A DNA stretch of 64,000 nt from the NCBI GenBank assembly GCA_963811895.1, contig CAWETE010000016.1:186001-250000 (forward strand), written 5' to 3'. The notes beneath the pieces were generated by a model. The model had not been told where the DNA came from and did no database searches. It saw only the letters and a program-made list of their open reading frames with translations. Positions within the stretch are counted from its first letter, which is position 1. Each line of letters starts with the position of its first letter. This document shows positions 53,903 through 63,626 of this stretch, in pieces. A program made the position numbers and the translations under genes. Origin of the DNA: DASSUW01 sp963811895 (GTDB lineage Bacteria; Actinomycetota; Thermoleophilia; Solirubrobacterales; Solirubrobacteraceae).

Positions 53903-56053
53903 CCGTGTCCTCGCCGCGCCATCGCGAGCTCGGGCTCACCGACCACGAGTACGACCTGATCGTCGACAAGCTGGGGCGCGACCCGAACGAGGTCGAGCTC
54001 GCCGTCTTCAGCCTCATGTGGTCCGAGCACTGCGGCTACAAGCACTCGCGCCGGCTGCTCAAGACGCTGCCGGTCGAGGGCGCCCGGCTCGTGCTCGGCC
54101 CGGGCGAGAACGCCGGCGCGGTCGACGTCGGCAACGGGATGGCGTGCGCCTTCAAGGTCGAGTCGCACAACCACCCGAGCGCGGTCGAGCCGTTCCAGGG
54201 CGCCGCCACCGGCGTCGGCGGCATCCTGCGCGACGTGTTCGCCATCGGCGCGCGGCCGATCGCGATCCTGGACTCGCTGCGCTTCGGCGAGCCGTCGTCG
54301 GCCCGCTCGCGCTACCTGCTCGAGCACGCGGTGGCGGGCATCGGCCACTACGGCAACTCGATCGGCGTCGCCACGGTCGGCGGCGAGATCTACTTCGAGG
54401 GCCCGTACGAGCAGAACTGCCTGATCAACGCGATGTGCGTCGGCCTGATCGAGACCGACAAGCTGATCCGCTCAGCGGCCGCCGGGGTCGGCAACGTGGT
54501 GGTCCTGTTCGGCGCGCGCACCGGGCGCGACGGGATCGGCGGCGCCTCCGTGCTGGCGAGCGCCGAGCTCGGCGAGGAGGACGGCGCCAAGCGGCCGACC
54601 GTGCAGATCGGCGACCCGTTCGAGGAGAGCAAGCTGCTCGAGTGCTCGCTCGAGCTGCTCGAGGCCGGGCTGCTCGTCGCGCTCCAGGACCTCGGTGCCG
54701 CGGGCCTCACCTCCTCGTCGTCGGAGATGGCGGCCAAGGGCGGCCTGGGGATCGACCTCGACGTGCGCCGCGTGCCCCTGCGCGAGGCCGACATGGAGCC
54801 GTTCGAGATCATGATCTCCGAGTCGCAGGAGCGGATGCTGTGCGTGGTCGAGCCGTCGAAGGTCGACGACGTGCTCGCGCTGTGCGCCAAGTGGGAGGTC
54901 AACGCCACCGCCATCGGCGAGGTGACCGGCAGCGGGCGGCTGCGCGTGTTCGACGGCGAGGCGCTGGTCGGCGACCTGCCGGTGGACGCGCTGGTCGACG
55001 AGTGCCCGGCCTACGACCTCGAGCCGCTGCAGCCCACGCGGCCGATCTACCCGGCGCCGGAGCGCACCCTCGCCGAGGGCCTCGACGCGGGCGGCACGCT
55101 TGCTCGCGCTGCTCGGCAGCGCCAACCTCGCCTCGCGCCGCTGGGCGTTCGAGCAGTACGACTGCGTGGTCGGCTCGCGCACCGTGCGCCGGCCCGAGCA
55201 GGCCGACGCCGCCGTGCTCACGCTCGAGTCCGGCGGCGCCATCGCGGTGTCGATCGACGGCAACGGCCGCCGCGTCGCGGTCGACCCGTACGCCGGCGCG
55301 ATCGAGGCCGTGCTCGAGTGCTCGGCCAACCTCGCGTGCGTCGGCGCCGAGCCGCTCGGCCTCACCAACTGCCTGAACTTCGGCAACCCCGAGAAGCCGC
55401 ACATCGCCTGGCAGCTCACGCGCGCGGTGGCCGGGCTCGGCGACGCCTGCCGGGCGCTCGGCGTGCCGGTGGTGGGCGGCAACGTCTCGCTCTACAACGA
55501 GGGCGGCGAGGGGCCGATCTACCCGACGCCCGTCGTCGGCATGGTCGGCGAGCTGCCCGATCCGGCACGCGCCGGCCGCCTCGGCTTCGCCCGCGAGGGC
55601 GACGTGGTGGCACTGCTCAGCACCTCGTGGCAGCCGTCCGGGACCGGCTCGGAGCTGGCCAAGCTGCGCGGCGAGTCACTCGAGGGCGAGCTCCCCGGCG
55701 CCGACCTCGGGGCGATCAAGGCGCTGCACGCCGCGGTGCGCCAGGGCGTGCGCTCGGGCGCGCTGCGCTCGGCCCACGACGTCGCCGAGGGCGGCGTCGC
55801 GGTGGCGCTGGCGGAGTGCTGCATCGCCGGCGGCCTCGGCGCCCGCGTGGCGTTCGACGGCCCGCTGTTCGCCGAAGGCCCGGGCGCGTTCGTGGTCTCC
55901 GCGCCGCGCGAGGCGGTCGCGCGCTTCGGCGCCGCTGCTCACGTGATCGGCGAGGTCGGCGGCGACGCGCTGGTCGTCGAAGGCGAGCTCGACCTCCCGG
56001 TCGCCGAGCTCGCGCGCGTGCACCGGGAAGGGCTAGCCGCGCTGGTGGACTGA
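53899..56053 (+). CDS. purL: FGAM synthase subunit PurL, with one +1 frameshift
   Basis: The small-type PurL (about 718 residues when corrected). First part: FSLMWSEHCGYKHSRRLLK, FKVESHNHPSAVEPFQGAAT, GNSIGVATVGGEIYFEGPY, DLGAAGLTSSSSEMAAKGG. At about 55100 an added T (ACGCTTGCTC) shifts the frame; without it the sequence continues LLALLGSANLASRRWAFEQY, GLTNCLNFGNPEKPHIAWQL, GGNVSLYNEGGEGPIYPTPV and SAHDVAEGGVAVALAEC to the stop at 56051-56053. Start GTG 53899. The rest of the gene is clean, so the T is probably an error. Confidence 0.94.
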
Positions 56054-57254
56054 CACGTAGCGGACGACGCGCCGCCCGTCCTCGGCGGCGTCGCGTGCCG
56101 CGAGGTAGCCGCTCTCGTCGGTCATGAGGAACGTCGGCGCCCCGCCGAGGCGGCGCTGGGCGTCCCGGTAGGCGCGCGTGTCGTCGAGGTCCTCGGCGAC
56201 GCCGCCCGGGGTGACGCCGACGGCGAGGGTCAGGCGGCCGTCCGCGACCTGCACGAAGTACGGGACCTCGGGACCGTTGACTGACAGGTCGAAGAACCGC
56301 TCCTCCGCGCCGGGCTTCTCGTGGTGCAGCTCCGCGCGCTTGGGTCCCAACCGCTGCGCCAGCGCGGTCGCCTCGCGCCGCAGCGCTTCCTCGTCGGCGA
56401 CCTCGGCCACCAGGCGCCCGCCCATGCCGTCCGGCGTCTTCCCCTGCACGAAGAACATGCCCGCGCCGAGGTGGGGAAGCACCGAGCGCCCGAGGTCGAG
56501 CCCGGTCAGGGCCTCGACCTGCGCGTACTGCTCGTGCTCGCGCGCGAGCGCGGCGTCCTCGCCGAGGTCGGCCGACGCGAAGGCCAGCCAGGCGGCGCCG
56601 GGGACGTTGGCCAGCGTCGGGCGCCGTGTCCGAGTGCGCCGGCAGCCCGGTCACCTCGATCCGCCGGCTCCGACTCCTCCCAGACCCGGGCGGTCAGCGG
56701 ACCGTCGCCGAGCGTCTCGTCGGGGATGGCCGGCGGGTCCATCACCTTCACCAGCTCGAAGGCCCGGAGCACGACGTTCGGTTCGTCGGCGGCGATCAGG
56801 AAGTCCGGCGGGTCGTCGCCATCCTCGCCTTCGACGTCGAGCCGGGTCGAGTCGGCCAGCGAGCCCGAGTCGGCCGCAGCGTTCGCCGCCGCGCAGCAGC
56901 GCACGGCGTGCTCGCGAGGACGAGCCGTCCGTCGATGATCGCGGAGGCGCGCATCGGGCCCGCGGACGTGACCTTGCGCCCGAACGCCTCGGCGGCCTCC
57001 TCGTCCTCGGCGTCGAAGACGAGCCCGCCGGCGTCCGCGGGACCGTCGGCGAAGTAGGCGGCGCGGTCGCCGAGCCACGGCTCGACGTCGCGCTCGAAGT
57101 CGACGTCCTCGCGCGATGTCGCGGAGATCAGCGGCTCGGCCCGGCTCGCGTCGAGGCCGATGTAGATCGTCGCGTCGGCGGGCACGACCTCCGACGGCGC
57201 GCCGCCGCCGCAGCCGGCGAGCAGCAGCAGGACGAGGATGGGCAGCCGGCGCAC
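56033..57254 (-). CDS. DUF3352-like lipoprotein, broken by indels
   Basis: Starts GTG 57254 with a lipoprotein signal (RRLPILVLLLLAGC, lipobox LLAGC). The mature start VPADATIYIGLDASRAEPLI resembles DUF3352 proteins, secreted actinobacterial proteins of unknown role. After breaks near 56905, 56678 and 56635 the frames join as DSGSLADSTRLDVEGEDGDD, PNVVLRAFELVKVMDPPAIP and, after 56630, LANVPGAAWLAFASADLG and HLGAGMFFVQGKTPDGMGGR to the stop at 56033. The 3' end overlaps purL by 21 bp. All inferred slips are one extra base. Confidence 0.7.
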
Positions 57255-57260
57255 GCCTCC

Positions 57261-57270
57261 AAGGTAGGGT
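57261..57270. promoter_or_regulatory. bidirectional promoter with overlapping -10 elements
   Basis: AAGGTAGGGT (57261-57270) reads TAGGGT on the plus strand, exactly six bases before GTG 57277, and TACCTT on the minus strand, exactly six bases before GTG 57254. The two hexamers share the TA at 57265-57266. Both genes would be leaderless. Confidence 0.5.
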
Positions 57271-57276
57271 GCGCCC

Positions 57277-58563
57277 GTGCCCACGGTCCTGCTGATCGGG
57301 GAGGGTGACCTGGCCGAGGAGACGCGCCGGGCACTCGACGCCGCGGGCGCCGAGGTCTACCGGATGAAGGCGCCCGAGGAGCGCGAGGTCCGCCACGCGC
57401 TCGAGGGCGACGGCATCGACCAGGTCGCGATCGTCTCGCGCGACGACGCCGTCGTGCTGCGCTTCGCCCTCATGGTGCGCCACGTCGACGAGGACGTCCC
57501 GATGCTGGTGACGATCTTCGACCCCACGATGGCCGCGCAGATCGACCGCGACCTCGAGCACTGCGAGGTCACCTCGATGGCCGACATCGTCGGCCCGTCG
57601 CTGGCCGGCCCGTGCCTCGGCGACGACCTGATCGCCATCCGCGAGGACCGCGACCCGCCGGTGGGCATCGTGGAGTCCGGCGAGGAGGTGCCGATCGAGG
57701 TGCCGAACCGCCGGCGGCTGTCGTCATTGGCGGCGGCCGTCTTCGCGCCCTACGACAAGAGCGCCGCCCTGCTGCTGTGGGGAGCGCTCGGGCTCGTCGT
57801 GGTCTTGGTGCTGGAGACCGTCGCGTGCATGGCCGTGCTCGGCCAGAACGTGGTCGACGCCTCGTACGGCGCCGCGAAGACGCTCGTCACCGTCGACCCC
57901 AACGACAAGGTGGCCGACGGGCCGGGGGGCCTCAAGGTCTTCCTCACCGTCTCGATGCTCGTCGCGCTCGTCCTCGAGGCCTCGTTCACCGCCGGGCTCG
58001 TGAACCGGCTCATCAACCGCCGTCTGACGGGGCTGTACGGTCGCCGCGCGGTCCCGCGGCGCGACCACGTCGTGGTCGTCGGGATGGGCCAGGTCGGGCT
58101 GCGCATGTGCCTGCTCCTGCGGCGCTGCGGGATCGGCATCGTCGCGGTGGACGACCGCGAGGCCGGCGAGAACGTCGGCCTCGCCCGCGAGCTCGGGTTC
58201 CCGGTCGTGATCGGCCGCGGCGCCGACCCGTCGCTGCTGCGCCGCCTCTCGCTCCAGCGGGCGTGCGCCCTGGCGGCGGTCACCGACGACGACCTCGAGA
58301 ACATCTCGATCGCCATGGCGGCGCGGTCGGTCAACGGCGACCTGCGCGTGGTCCTGCGGGCCGGCGACGGGCGGGTGGCCAACGAGACGCGCTCGCTGTT
58401 CCGGGTCGGCCTCGTGCGCGACGTCCACCGCATCGCGGCGGTCCTGATCGCCGCGCGCGCGACCGGATCGGACGCGGCGCGCGTCGTCTGCATCGGCGAC
58501 GACGCGCACCTGATGTACGAGGACGGCCGCCTCGAGGAGGCGGCCGTCTCGGCTAGCGCGTGA
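57277..58563 (+). CDS. RCK (TrkA-N)-2TM-RCK membrane protein, K+ channel-like with non-canonical pore
   Basis: A 428-residue protein. Residues 2-125 form an N-terminal NAD-binding RCK-like domain (TVLLIGEGDLAEETRRALDA). Two helices (about 163-187 and 219-243) flank a loop 190-215. Residues 263-400 form a second RCK domain with DHVVVVGMGQVGLRMCLLLR and VTDDDLENISIAMAARSVNG. The selectivity filter T-V-G-Y-G is not in the loop; KTLVTVDPNDK stands in its place. It may be a channel with altered selectivity or a regulatory protein. Divergent from the DUF3352-like gene; it overlaps the aminotransferase gene by 11 bp tail to tail. Confidence 0.85.
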   Translation: MPTVLLIGEGDLAEETRRALDAAGAEVYRMKAPEEREVRHALEGDGIDQVAIVSRDDAVVLRFALMVRHVDEDVPMLVTIFDPTMAAQIDRDLEHCEVTSMADIVGPSLAGPCLGDDLIAIREDRDPPVGIVESGEEVPIEVPNRRRLSSLAAAVFAPYDKSAALLLWGALGLVVVLVLETVACMAVLGQNVVDASYGAAKTLVTVDPNDKVADGPGGLKVFLTVSMLVALVLEASFTAGLVNRLINRRLTGLYGRRAVPRRDHVVVVGMGQVGLRMCLLLRRCGIGIVAVDDREAGENVGLARELGFPVVIGRGADPSLLRRLSLQRACALAAVTDDDLENISIAMAARSVNGDLRVVLRAGDGRVANETRSLFRVGLVRDVHRIAAVLIAARATGSDAARVVCIGDDAHLMYEDGRLEEAAVSASA

Positions 58564-59938
58564 GCTCCTCCGCCATCGCGTCGAAGACCTGCACGTACTG
58601 GTCCACGGACGTGTCGTCGTGGGTGACCGACAGCGTCCACTCCTCCTCGCGGCCGGGCGTCATGAAGATGCCGCGGTTCATGTTGAAGAGCCACGCGAGC
58701 TCGGCCATGTCGGCGTCCTGGTTGGCCTTGAAGGTCTCGTAGTCGACGATCTTCGCGGTCGAGAACGTCACGCAGCCCTTCGAGCCGACGCCGACCGAGT
58801 AGCCGGGCAGGTTGTACTTCTCGATCACGCCCTGGCAGCCGGTGAGGATGCGGTCGTTGAGGTGGTCGAGGTGCTTGTAGGCCTCGGGCGTGAGCACCTC
58901 GAGCAGGTTCGCGCGCGTGGCGGCCATGCCGAGCGGGTTCCCGTTGTAGGTCCCGACCTGGTAGACGGAGCCGTCCTCGACGGTCGTCATGGCCTCCTCG
59001 GTGCCGCCGATCGCGCCGGTCGGCACGCCGCCGCCGAGCGCCTTGGCCAGCGTGACCATGTCGGGCTTGACGCCCCAGCGCTCGGTGGCGCCGCCGGCCG
59101 CGATGCAGAGGCCGGTCTTGACCTCGTCGAAGATCAGCACGATGCCGTGCTTGCGCGTGATCTCGCGGACGGCCTCGAGGTAGCCGGGCTCGGGCAGCAC
59201 GACCCCGAGGTTCATCATCGCCGCCTCCATGATCACGCAGGCGGGCAGACGGCCCTCGTCGGCGAGCCGCTCGATCCGGCGCTCCATCGCGCCGGCGTCG
59301 TTGAACGGCACGGCGACGGTGTTGTCCACGGTCGCCTGCGGGATGCCGGCGCCGTAGGGCAGCGACTCGAGGTTGTCGCGGTCGCCGATCTTGTCGTACT
59401 CGACGCCGATCGAGACCATCACGGTGTCGTGGTGGCCGTGGTAGGAGCCGAAGATCTTCATGCACACGTCGCGCTTCGTCTGTGCGCGCGCGATGCGGAT
59501 GGCGTCCATCGTGGCCTCTGAGCCGGAGTTCGTGTAGCGCCAGCGCGGCAGGCCCCAGCGGCGGGAGAGCTCTTCGGCGACGACGATGGCGTCCTCGGTC
59601 GGCGCCGCGAAGTGGGTGCCGCTCTCGTAGCGGTCGCGGATCGCCTTGCCGATCGCCGGGTGGGCGTGGCCCTGGACCATCGCGCCGAAGCCGTTGTGGA
59701 AGTCCCACATCTCGTTGTCGTCGACGTCCCAGACCTTCGGACCCTTGCCGCGCTCGAGGTAGATCGGCCACGGGTCGCGCAGCTGGTACGACGATGCGAC
59801 GCCGCCGGACAGGACCTCGTGCGCGCGCTTGTACATCTCTCCTGACTTGCGCGTCGCCTCGTTGAGCGCCTTCTCCTCGCGCTCGATCAGCTCTTTGATC
59901 CGTTGACGGTCGATCTGGACGGGGGCGTGGGTCGCCAT
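58553..59938 (-). CDS. class III aminotransferase, glutamate-1-semialdehyde aminomutase-like
   Basis: A 461-residue PLP enzyme. ATG 59938 follows AGGAGAG by four to five bases. Family segments are MWDFHNGFGAMVQGHAHPAI, YTNSGSEATMDAIRIARAQT, SYHGHHD, IFDEVKTGLCIA and the PLP lysine K299 in TLAKALGGGVPTGAIGG. It resembles HemL but has DEVKTG where HemL has DEVMTG and a C-terminus unlike HemL, and no heme genes are nearby. It is safer to call it an aminotransferase or aminomutase of unknown substrate than hemL. Confidence 0.87.
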   Translation of the reverse strand: MATHAPVQIDRQRIKELIEREEKALNEATRKSGEMYKRAHEVLSGGVASSYQLRDPWPIYLERGKGPKVWDVDDNEMWDFHNGFGAMVQGHAHPAIGKAIRDRYESGTHFAAPTEDAIVVAEELSRRWGLPRWRYTNSGSEATMDAIRIARAQTKRDVCMKIFGSYHGHHDTVMVSIGVEYDKIGDRDNLESLPYGAGIPQATVDNTVAVPFNDAGAMERRIERLADEGRLPACVIMEAAMMNLGVVLPEPGYLEAVREITRKHGIVLIFDEVKTGLCIAAGGATERWGVKPDMVTLAKALGGGVPTGAIGGTEEAMTTVEDGSVYQVGTYNGNPLGMAATRANLLEVLTPEAYKHLDHLNDRILTGCQGVIEKYNLPGYSVGVGSKGCVTFSTAKIVDYETFKANQDADMAELAWLFNMNRGIFMTPGREEEWTLSVTHDDTSVDQYVQVFDAMAEELTR

Positions 59939-60063
59939 GTGTCTCTCCTGGAACGCTTGGCCAGGGAGGGTACCCGGGCGCCCGCCGCCGGAGCGGCGAA
60001 CCCGCACGCTGCGGTTTGACCTCGGCGGCAGCGCGCCGGACCCGTTGCTACGCTGGCTCGGAC

Positions 60064-61488
60064 GTGGAGCTCCCCGACTTTCGCGACGGGCCGCGCGACG
60101 AGTGCGGCGTGTTCGGTGTCTGTGCGCCCGGTCGCGAAGTGGCTCGTCTCGCGTACTTTGCCCTGTACGCGCTTCAGCACCGCGGCCAGGAGTCTGCGGG
60201 CATCGCGACGTCGCAGAACGGTCACATCATGGCGATGCGCGACCAGGGGCTCGTCAACCAGGTGTTCGACGAGCAGCGTCTCCGCGCCCTGCAGGGAGAC
60301 ATGGCGGTCGGACACGTGCGGTACTCGACGACCGGCGCCTCCTCGTGGGAGAACTCGCAGCCGGTCTGGCGGGCGGATCGCCGTGAGATCGCGCTCGCGC
60401 ACAACGGCAACCTGATCAACGCCGTCGAGATGCATTCCGAGCTGCGGGGCCGCGGCGTCTCGTTCCGCTCGACGTCGGACTCGGAGATCATCGCCGCGCT
60501 GCTGTCGACCCACGAGGCCGACTCGATCGAGGACGCGCTCGAGGACGTCATGCGCCGGATCGAGGGCGCCTACTCGACGGTCGTGATGACCAAGGACCGC
60601 GTGGTGGCCTTCCGCGACCCTGCCGGCCTGCGGCCTCTGTCGCTGGGGATGCTGGGAGACCAGTACGTCGTCGCCTCCGAGACCTGCGCGTTCGACATCA
60701 TCGGCGGCACCTTCCTGCGCGACGTGCAGCCGGGCGAGATCGTTTCCCTGACGCCGGACGGGCTGCAGACGCGCATGGCGGTCGAGGGCTCACGGCGCGC
60801 CCTGTGCGTGTTCGAGCACATCTACTTCGCGCGGCCCGACTCGCGGCTGGGCGGCCAGGTGCTGCAGGTGGCGCGCGGGCGGATGGGGGAGATCCTCGCG
60901 CGCGAGGCGCCTGTCTCCGCGGATCTCGTGATCCCGGTGCCGGACTCCGGCAACCCGGCCGCGCGCGGCTTCGCGCGGGCTTCCGGGCTGCCGCAGGACG
61001 ACGGGCTGATCAAGAACCGCTACGTGCAGCGCACGTTCATCCAGCCCGGCCAGGAGCTGCGCCGCCACGGCCTGCGGATGAAGTTCAACCCGCTGCCCGA
61101 GGTGGTGGCAGGTCGGCGGCTCGTGGTGGTCGACGACTCGATCGTGCGCGGCAACACGACGCGCCAGATCGTCCAGATGCTGCGCGACGCGGGCGCTGCG
61201 GAGGTGCACATGCGGATCAGCGCGCCGCCGATCCGCCATCCCTGCCACTACGGGATCGACATGTCCACGCGCGAGGAGATGATCGCCCACGGCCGGACCG
61301 AGGCCGAGGTGGCCGCCGAGCTCGGCGCCGACTCGCTGGCCTACCTGTCGCTGGAGGGCGTCTACGAGGCGATCCAGGGCGACCGCGGGACCCACTGCGA
61401 CGCCTGCTTCTCGGGCGAGTATCCGCTGGCCGGCACCGCGGACGCCCAGAGCAAGGACGCGTTCGAATTGCCCCTCGTCCGCGCGTAG
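60064..61488 (+). CDS. purF: amidophosphoribosyltransferase
   Basis: A 474-residue PurF, the first committed step of purine synthesis. The catalytic Cys is residue 14 (DECGVFGV) after a 13-residue propeptide that is removed. HRGQESAGIATSQNGHI, GHVRYSTTGASS and the PRPP loop LVVVDDSIVRGNTTRQIV are present, and CDACFSGEYP near the end suggests the Fe-S-cluster type. Start GTG 60064 has TACGCT nine bases upstream and no ribosome-binding site. Confidence 0.97.
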   Translation: MELPDFRDGPRDECGVFGVCAPGREVARLAYFALYALQHRGQESAGIATSQNGHIMAMRDQGLVNQVFDEQRLRALQGDMAVGHVRYSTTGASSWENSQPVWRADRREIALAHNGNLINAVEMHSELRGRGVSFRSTSDSEIIAALLSTHEADSIEDALEDVMRRIEGAYSTVVMTKDRVVAFRDPAGLRPLSLGMLGDQYVVASETCAFDIIGGTFLRDVQPGEIVSLTPDGLQTRMAVEGSRRALCVFEHIYFARPDSRLGGQVLQVARGRMGEILAREAPVSADLVIPVPDSGNPAARGFARASGLPQDDGLIKNRYVQRTFIQPGQELRRHGLRMKFNPLPEVVAGRRLVVVDDSIVRGNTTRQIVQMLRDAGAAEVHMRISAPPIRHPCHYGIDMSTREEMIAHGRTEAEVAAELGADSLAYLSLEGVYEAIQGDRGTHCDACFSGEYPLAGTADAQSKDAFELPLVRA

Positions 61489-61553
61489 CGGTCACGAACT
61501 TCCGCTTGTAGGGAGGCGGGGTTGGCCGATTCCGGCCGCTGCGGCGGGTCCGT

Positions 61554-61591
61554 GTCGACTTTCCGCCGCGTATAGCGACGGCAAAGTCGAC
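61554..61591. terminator. terminator-like inverted repeat after purF
   Basis: GTCGACTTT (61554-61562) and AAAGTCGAC (61583-61591) are perfect 9-bp arms; inner CCG/CGG pairs can extend the stem. It lies 66 bp after the purF stop in the 251-bp gap before recQ and may end purF transcription. The rest of the gap shows no gene. Confidence 0.45.
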
Positions 61592-61739
61592 AAGCGCCCT
61601 CGCCGCGCCCCGATTCGCCGCTTCCCTACCCAGCCGCGGTTGACGTTCGCCACGCGCAACGACTCCGTCACAACTTCGCGCCAAACCCGCGCAAAGCCCC
61701 CTTTGCCCTCCGGACCCGGCGATATGGTCGCCCGTCCGC

Positions 61740-63626
61740 ATGTCGACCGCCATCGAGAACGTCTCACTGCCGGGGCTCGGCCCGCCCCCGCCCGAGCCCG
61801 TGGCACGCTCGCGCGACCCCGAGGGGGCGCTGCACGAGCTCTTCGGATTCGAAAGCTTCAGGCGCGGCCAGCGCGAGGCCGTGGAGGCGGCCGTGGCCGG
61901 GCGCGACGTGCTGGTGGTCATGCCGACCGGCTCGGGCAAGTCGCTCTGCTACCAGCTGCCCGCCCTCATGCGGGCCGACCTCACGCTGGTGGTCTCGCCG
62001 CTGGTCTCGCTGATGCAGGACCAGGTGGAGGCCGTGGAGCGGGTGGCGCCCGGCTACGTCGGCCTCGTCAACGCGCAGCAGGACTCGTCGGTCAACCGAC
62101 GGGTCGTCGAGCGCGCCGCCCGGGGTGACCTGCGGCTGCTCTACGTCGCGCCCGAGCGGTTCTCCTCGCCCGGCTTCCTCGATCGCATCCGCCACGCGCG
62201 GATCGGGCTCTTCGTGGTCGACGAGGCGCACTGCGTGTCCCAGTGGGGGCACGACTTCCGGCCCGACTACTTCCGGCTCGCCGACGCCGCGCGCTGGCTC
62301 GGCGCGAAGGCGATCATGGCCTCGACCGCGACCGCCACGCCGCAGGTGGCGGCCGACATCGTGGGCCGGCTCGGCCTGCGCGAGCCGGTGCGGGTGGCGA
62401 CGGGCTTCGATCGCCCGAACCTGTCCTTCGCGGTCGTCAAGTGCGCGAACAAGCAGGCCGTCCACCGCGGGATCGCCGCCGCGCTGAAGGAGCCGGGCGC
62501 CCTGCCGGGGATCGTCTACGCCGGCACGCGCGCCGACTGCGAGCGGCTGGCGGACCGCCTGTCCGGAGACCTCGGCGTCGAGGCCATCGCCTACCACGCG
62601 GGCCTGCCGCGCGACGCCCGCGCCGAGGCGCAGCGGCGGTTCATGGCCGGCGACGCGCCGGTCGTGGTGGCCACCAACGCGTTCGGCATGGGCGTCGACA
62701 AGGCCGACGTGCGGACGGTCTGCCACGAGAGCGTCCCGAGCTCGGTCGAGGCCTACTACCAGGAGGCCGGCCGCGCCGGGCGCGACGGCCGGCCCGCCCG
62801 CTGCCTGCTCTACGCCACGGGCAAGGACAAGGGGCTGCACGTCTTCTTCATCGAGCGCTCCTCGGTCGGCGACGACGCGCTGCAGGCCGTCGCCCGCCGG
62901 ATCGTCTCGGCCGGGTCCGCCGCCGCCGACGGTGCGACGGCCGGGGCCCCGCGCTTCGACCTCGCGGTCGGCGAGCTCCTCCCACTCGCGGGCGGCGAGG
63001 AGGAGGCCGTGCGCGCCATCGTCGGCCACCTCGCGCGAGCGGGCGTCGTCCAGCCCTCGCCGTCGGCGCCCGATCGCGTGGCCGGGCGGCTCGTCGGCCC
63101 GTGGGACGGCCGCGCCCAGGCGCTCTGCCGCACGTCCGCCCAGGAGGGGACGAAGGTCCGCTGGCGCCAGTACCGCTCGGTCTGGGCCTGGGTCGAGGGC
63201 ACGAGGTGCCGGCGCGAGGGCATCCTGCGCCACTTCGGCGACCGCTCGGAGCCGGCGCCGGCCGGCCCGTGCTGCGACGTCTGCGACCCGTCCCTCGCAC
63301 CGGCGCCGCCCGCGCCGCCGCGCCGCCAGACGGCCGCGCGCCCCGCTCAGCTCGCCCATCGCCCCGTCGACGGCGACGCGCTGGACGAGGCGATCCTCGA
63401 CGTGGTGGTCTCCGCCCAGCCCGAGGTGGGGCGCACGCGGGCCGTAGAGATCCTGCGCGGCGGGCGCTCGAAGGTCGTCGTCAAGTACTCCTACGACGGC
63501 CTGCCGCACTACGGCGCGTGGTCGCACCTGCCCGCGCCGGCGGTGCTCGAGCGGGTCGACGCGCTGCTCGCGGCCGGGACGCTGCGCTCCACGGGCGGCC
63601 GCTTCCCGAAGCTGGAGGTGGTGTGA
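61740..63626 (+). CDS. recQ: ATP-dependent DNA helicase RecQ
   Basis: A 628-residue RecQ. The helicase core has FRRGQREAVEAAVAGRDVLV, Walker A MPTGSGKSLCYQLPALM (first part), VVDEAHCVSQWGHDFRPDY, STATATPQV and the C-terminal YYQEAGRAGRDG. The zinc-binding part is CRREGILRHFGD then CCDVCDP. An RQC-like winged helix follows; no clear HRDC domain. It unwinds forked and recombining DNA. TATGGT lies 11 bases before ATG 61740. Overlaps purN by GTGA. Confidence 0.94.
   Translation: MSTAIENVSLPGLGPPPPEPVARSRDPEGALHELFGFESFRRGQREAVEAAVAGRDVLVVMPTGSGKSLCYQLPALMRADLTLVVSPLVSLMQDQVEAVERVAPGYVGLVNAQQDSSVNRRVVERAARGDLRLLYVAPERFSSPGFLDRIRHARIGLFVVDEAHCVSQWGHDFRPDYFRLADAARWLGAKAIMASTATATPQVAADIVGRLGLREPVRVATGFDRPNLSFAVVKCANKQAVHRGIAAALKEPGALPGIVYAGTRADCERLADRLSGDLGVEAIAYHAGLPRDARAEAQRRFMAGDAPVVVATNAFGMGVDKADVRTVCHESVPSSVEAYYQEAGRAGRDGRPARCLLYATGKDKGLHVFFIERSSVGDDALQAVARRIVSAGSAAADGATAGAPRFDLAVGELLPLAGGEEEAVRAIVGHLARAGVVQPSPSAPDRVAGRLVGPWDGRAQALCRTSAQEGTKVRWRQYRSVWAWVEGTRCRREGILRHFGDRSEPAPAGPCCDVCDPSLAPAPPAPPRRQTAARPAQLAHRPVDGDALDEAILDVVVSAQPEVGRTRAVEILRGGRSKVVVKYSYDGLPHYGAWSHLPAPAVLERVDALLAAGTLRSTGGRFPKLEVV

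Noticed and set aside
58553..59938. Naming the aminotransferase hemL
   Set aside because: DEVKTG in place of DEVMTG and no heme genes nearby; close family but substrate uncertain.
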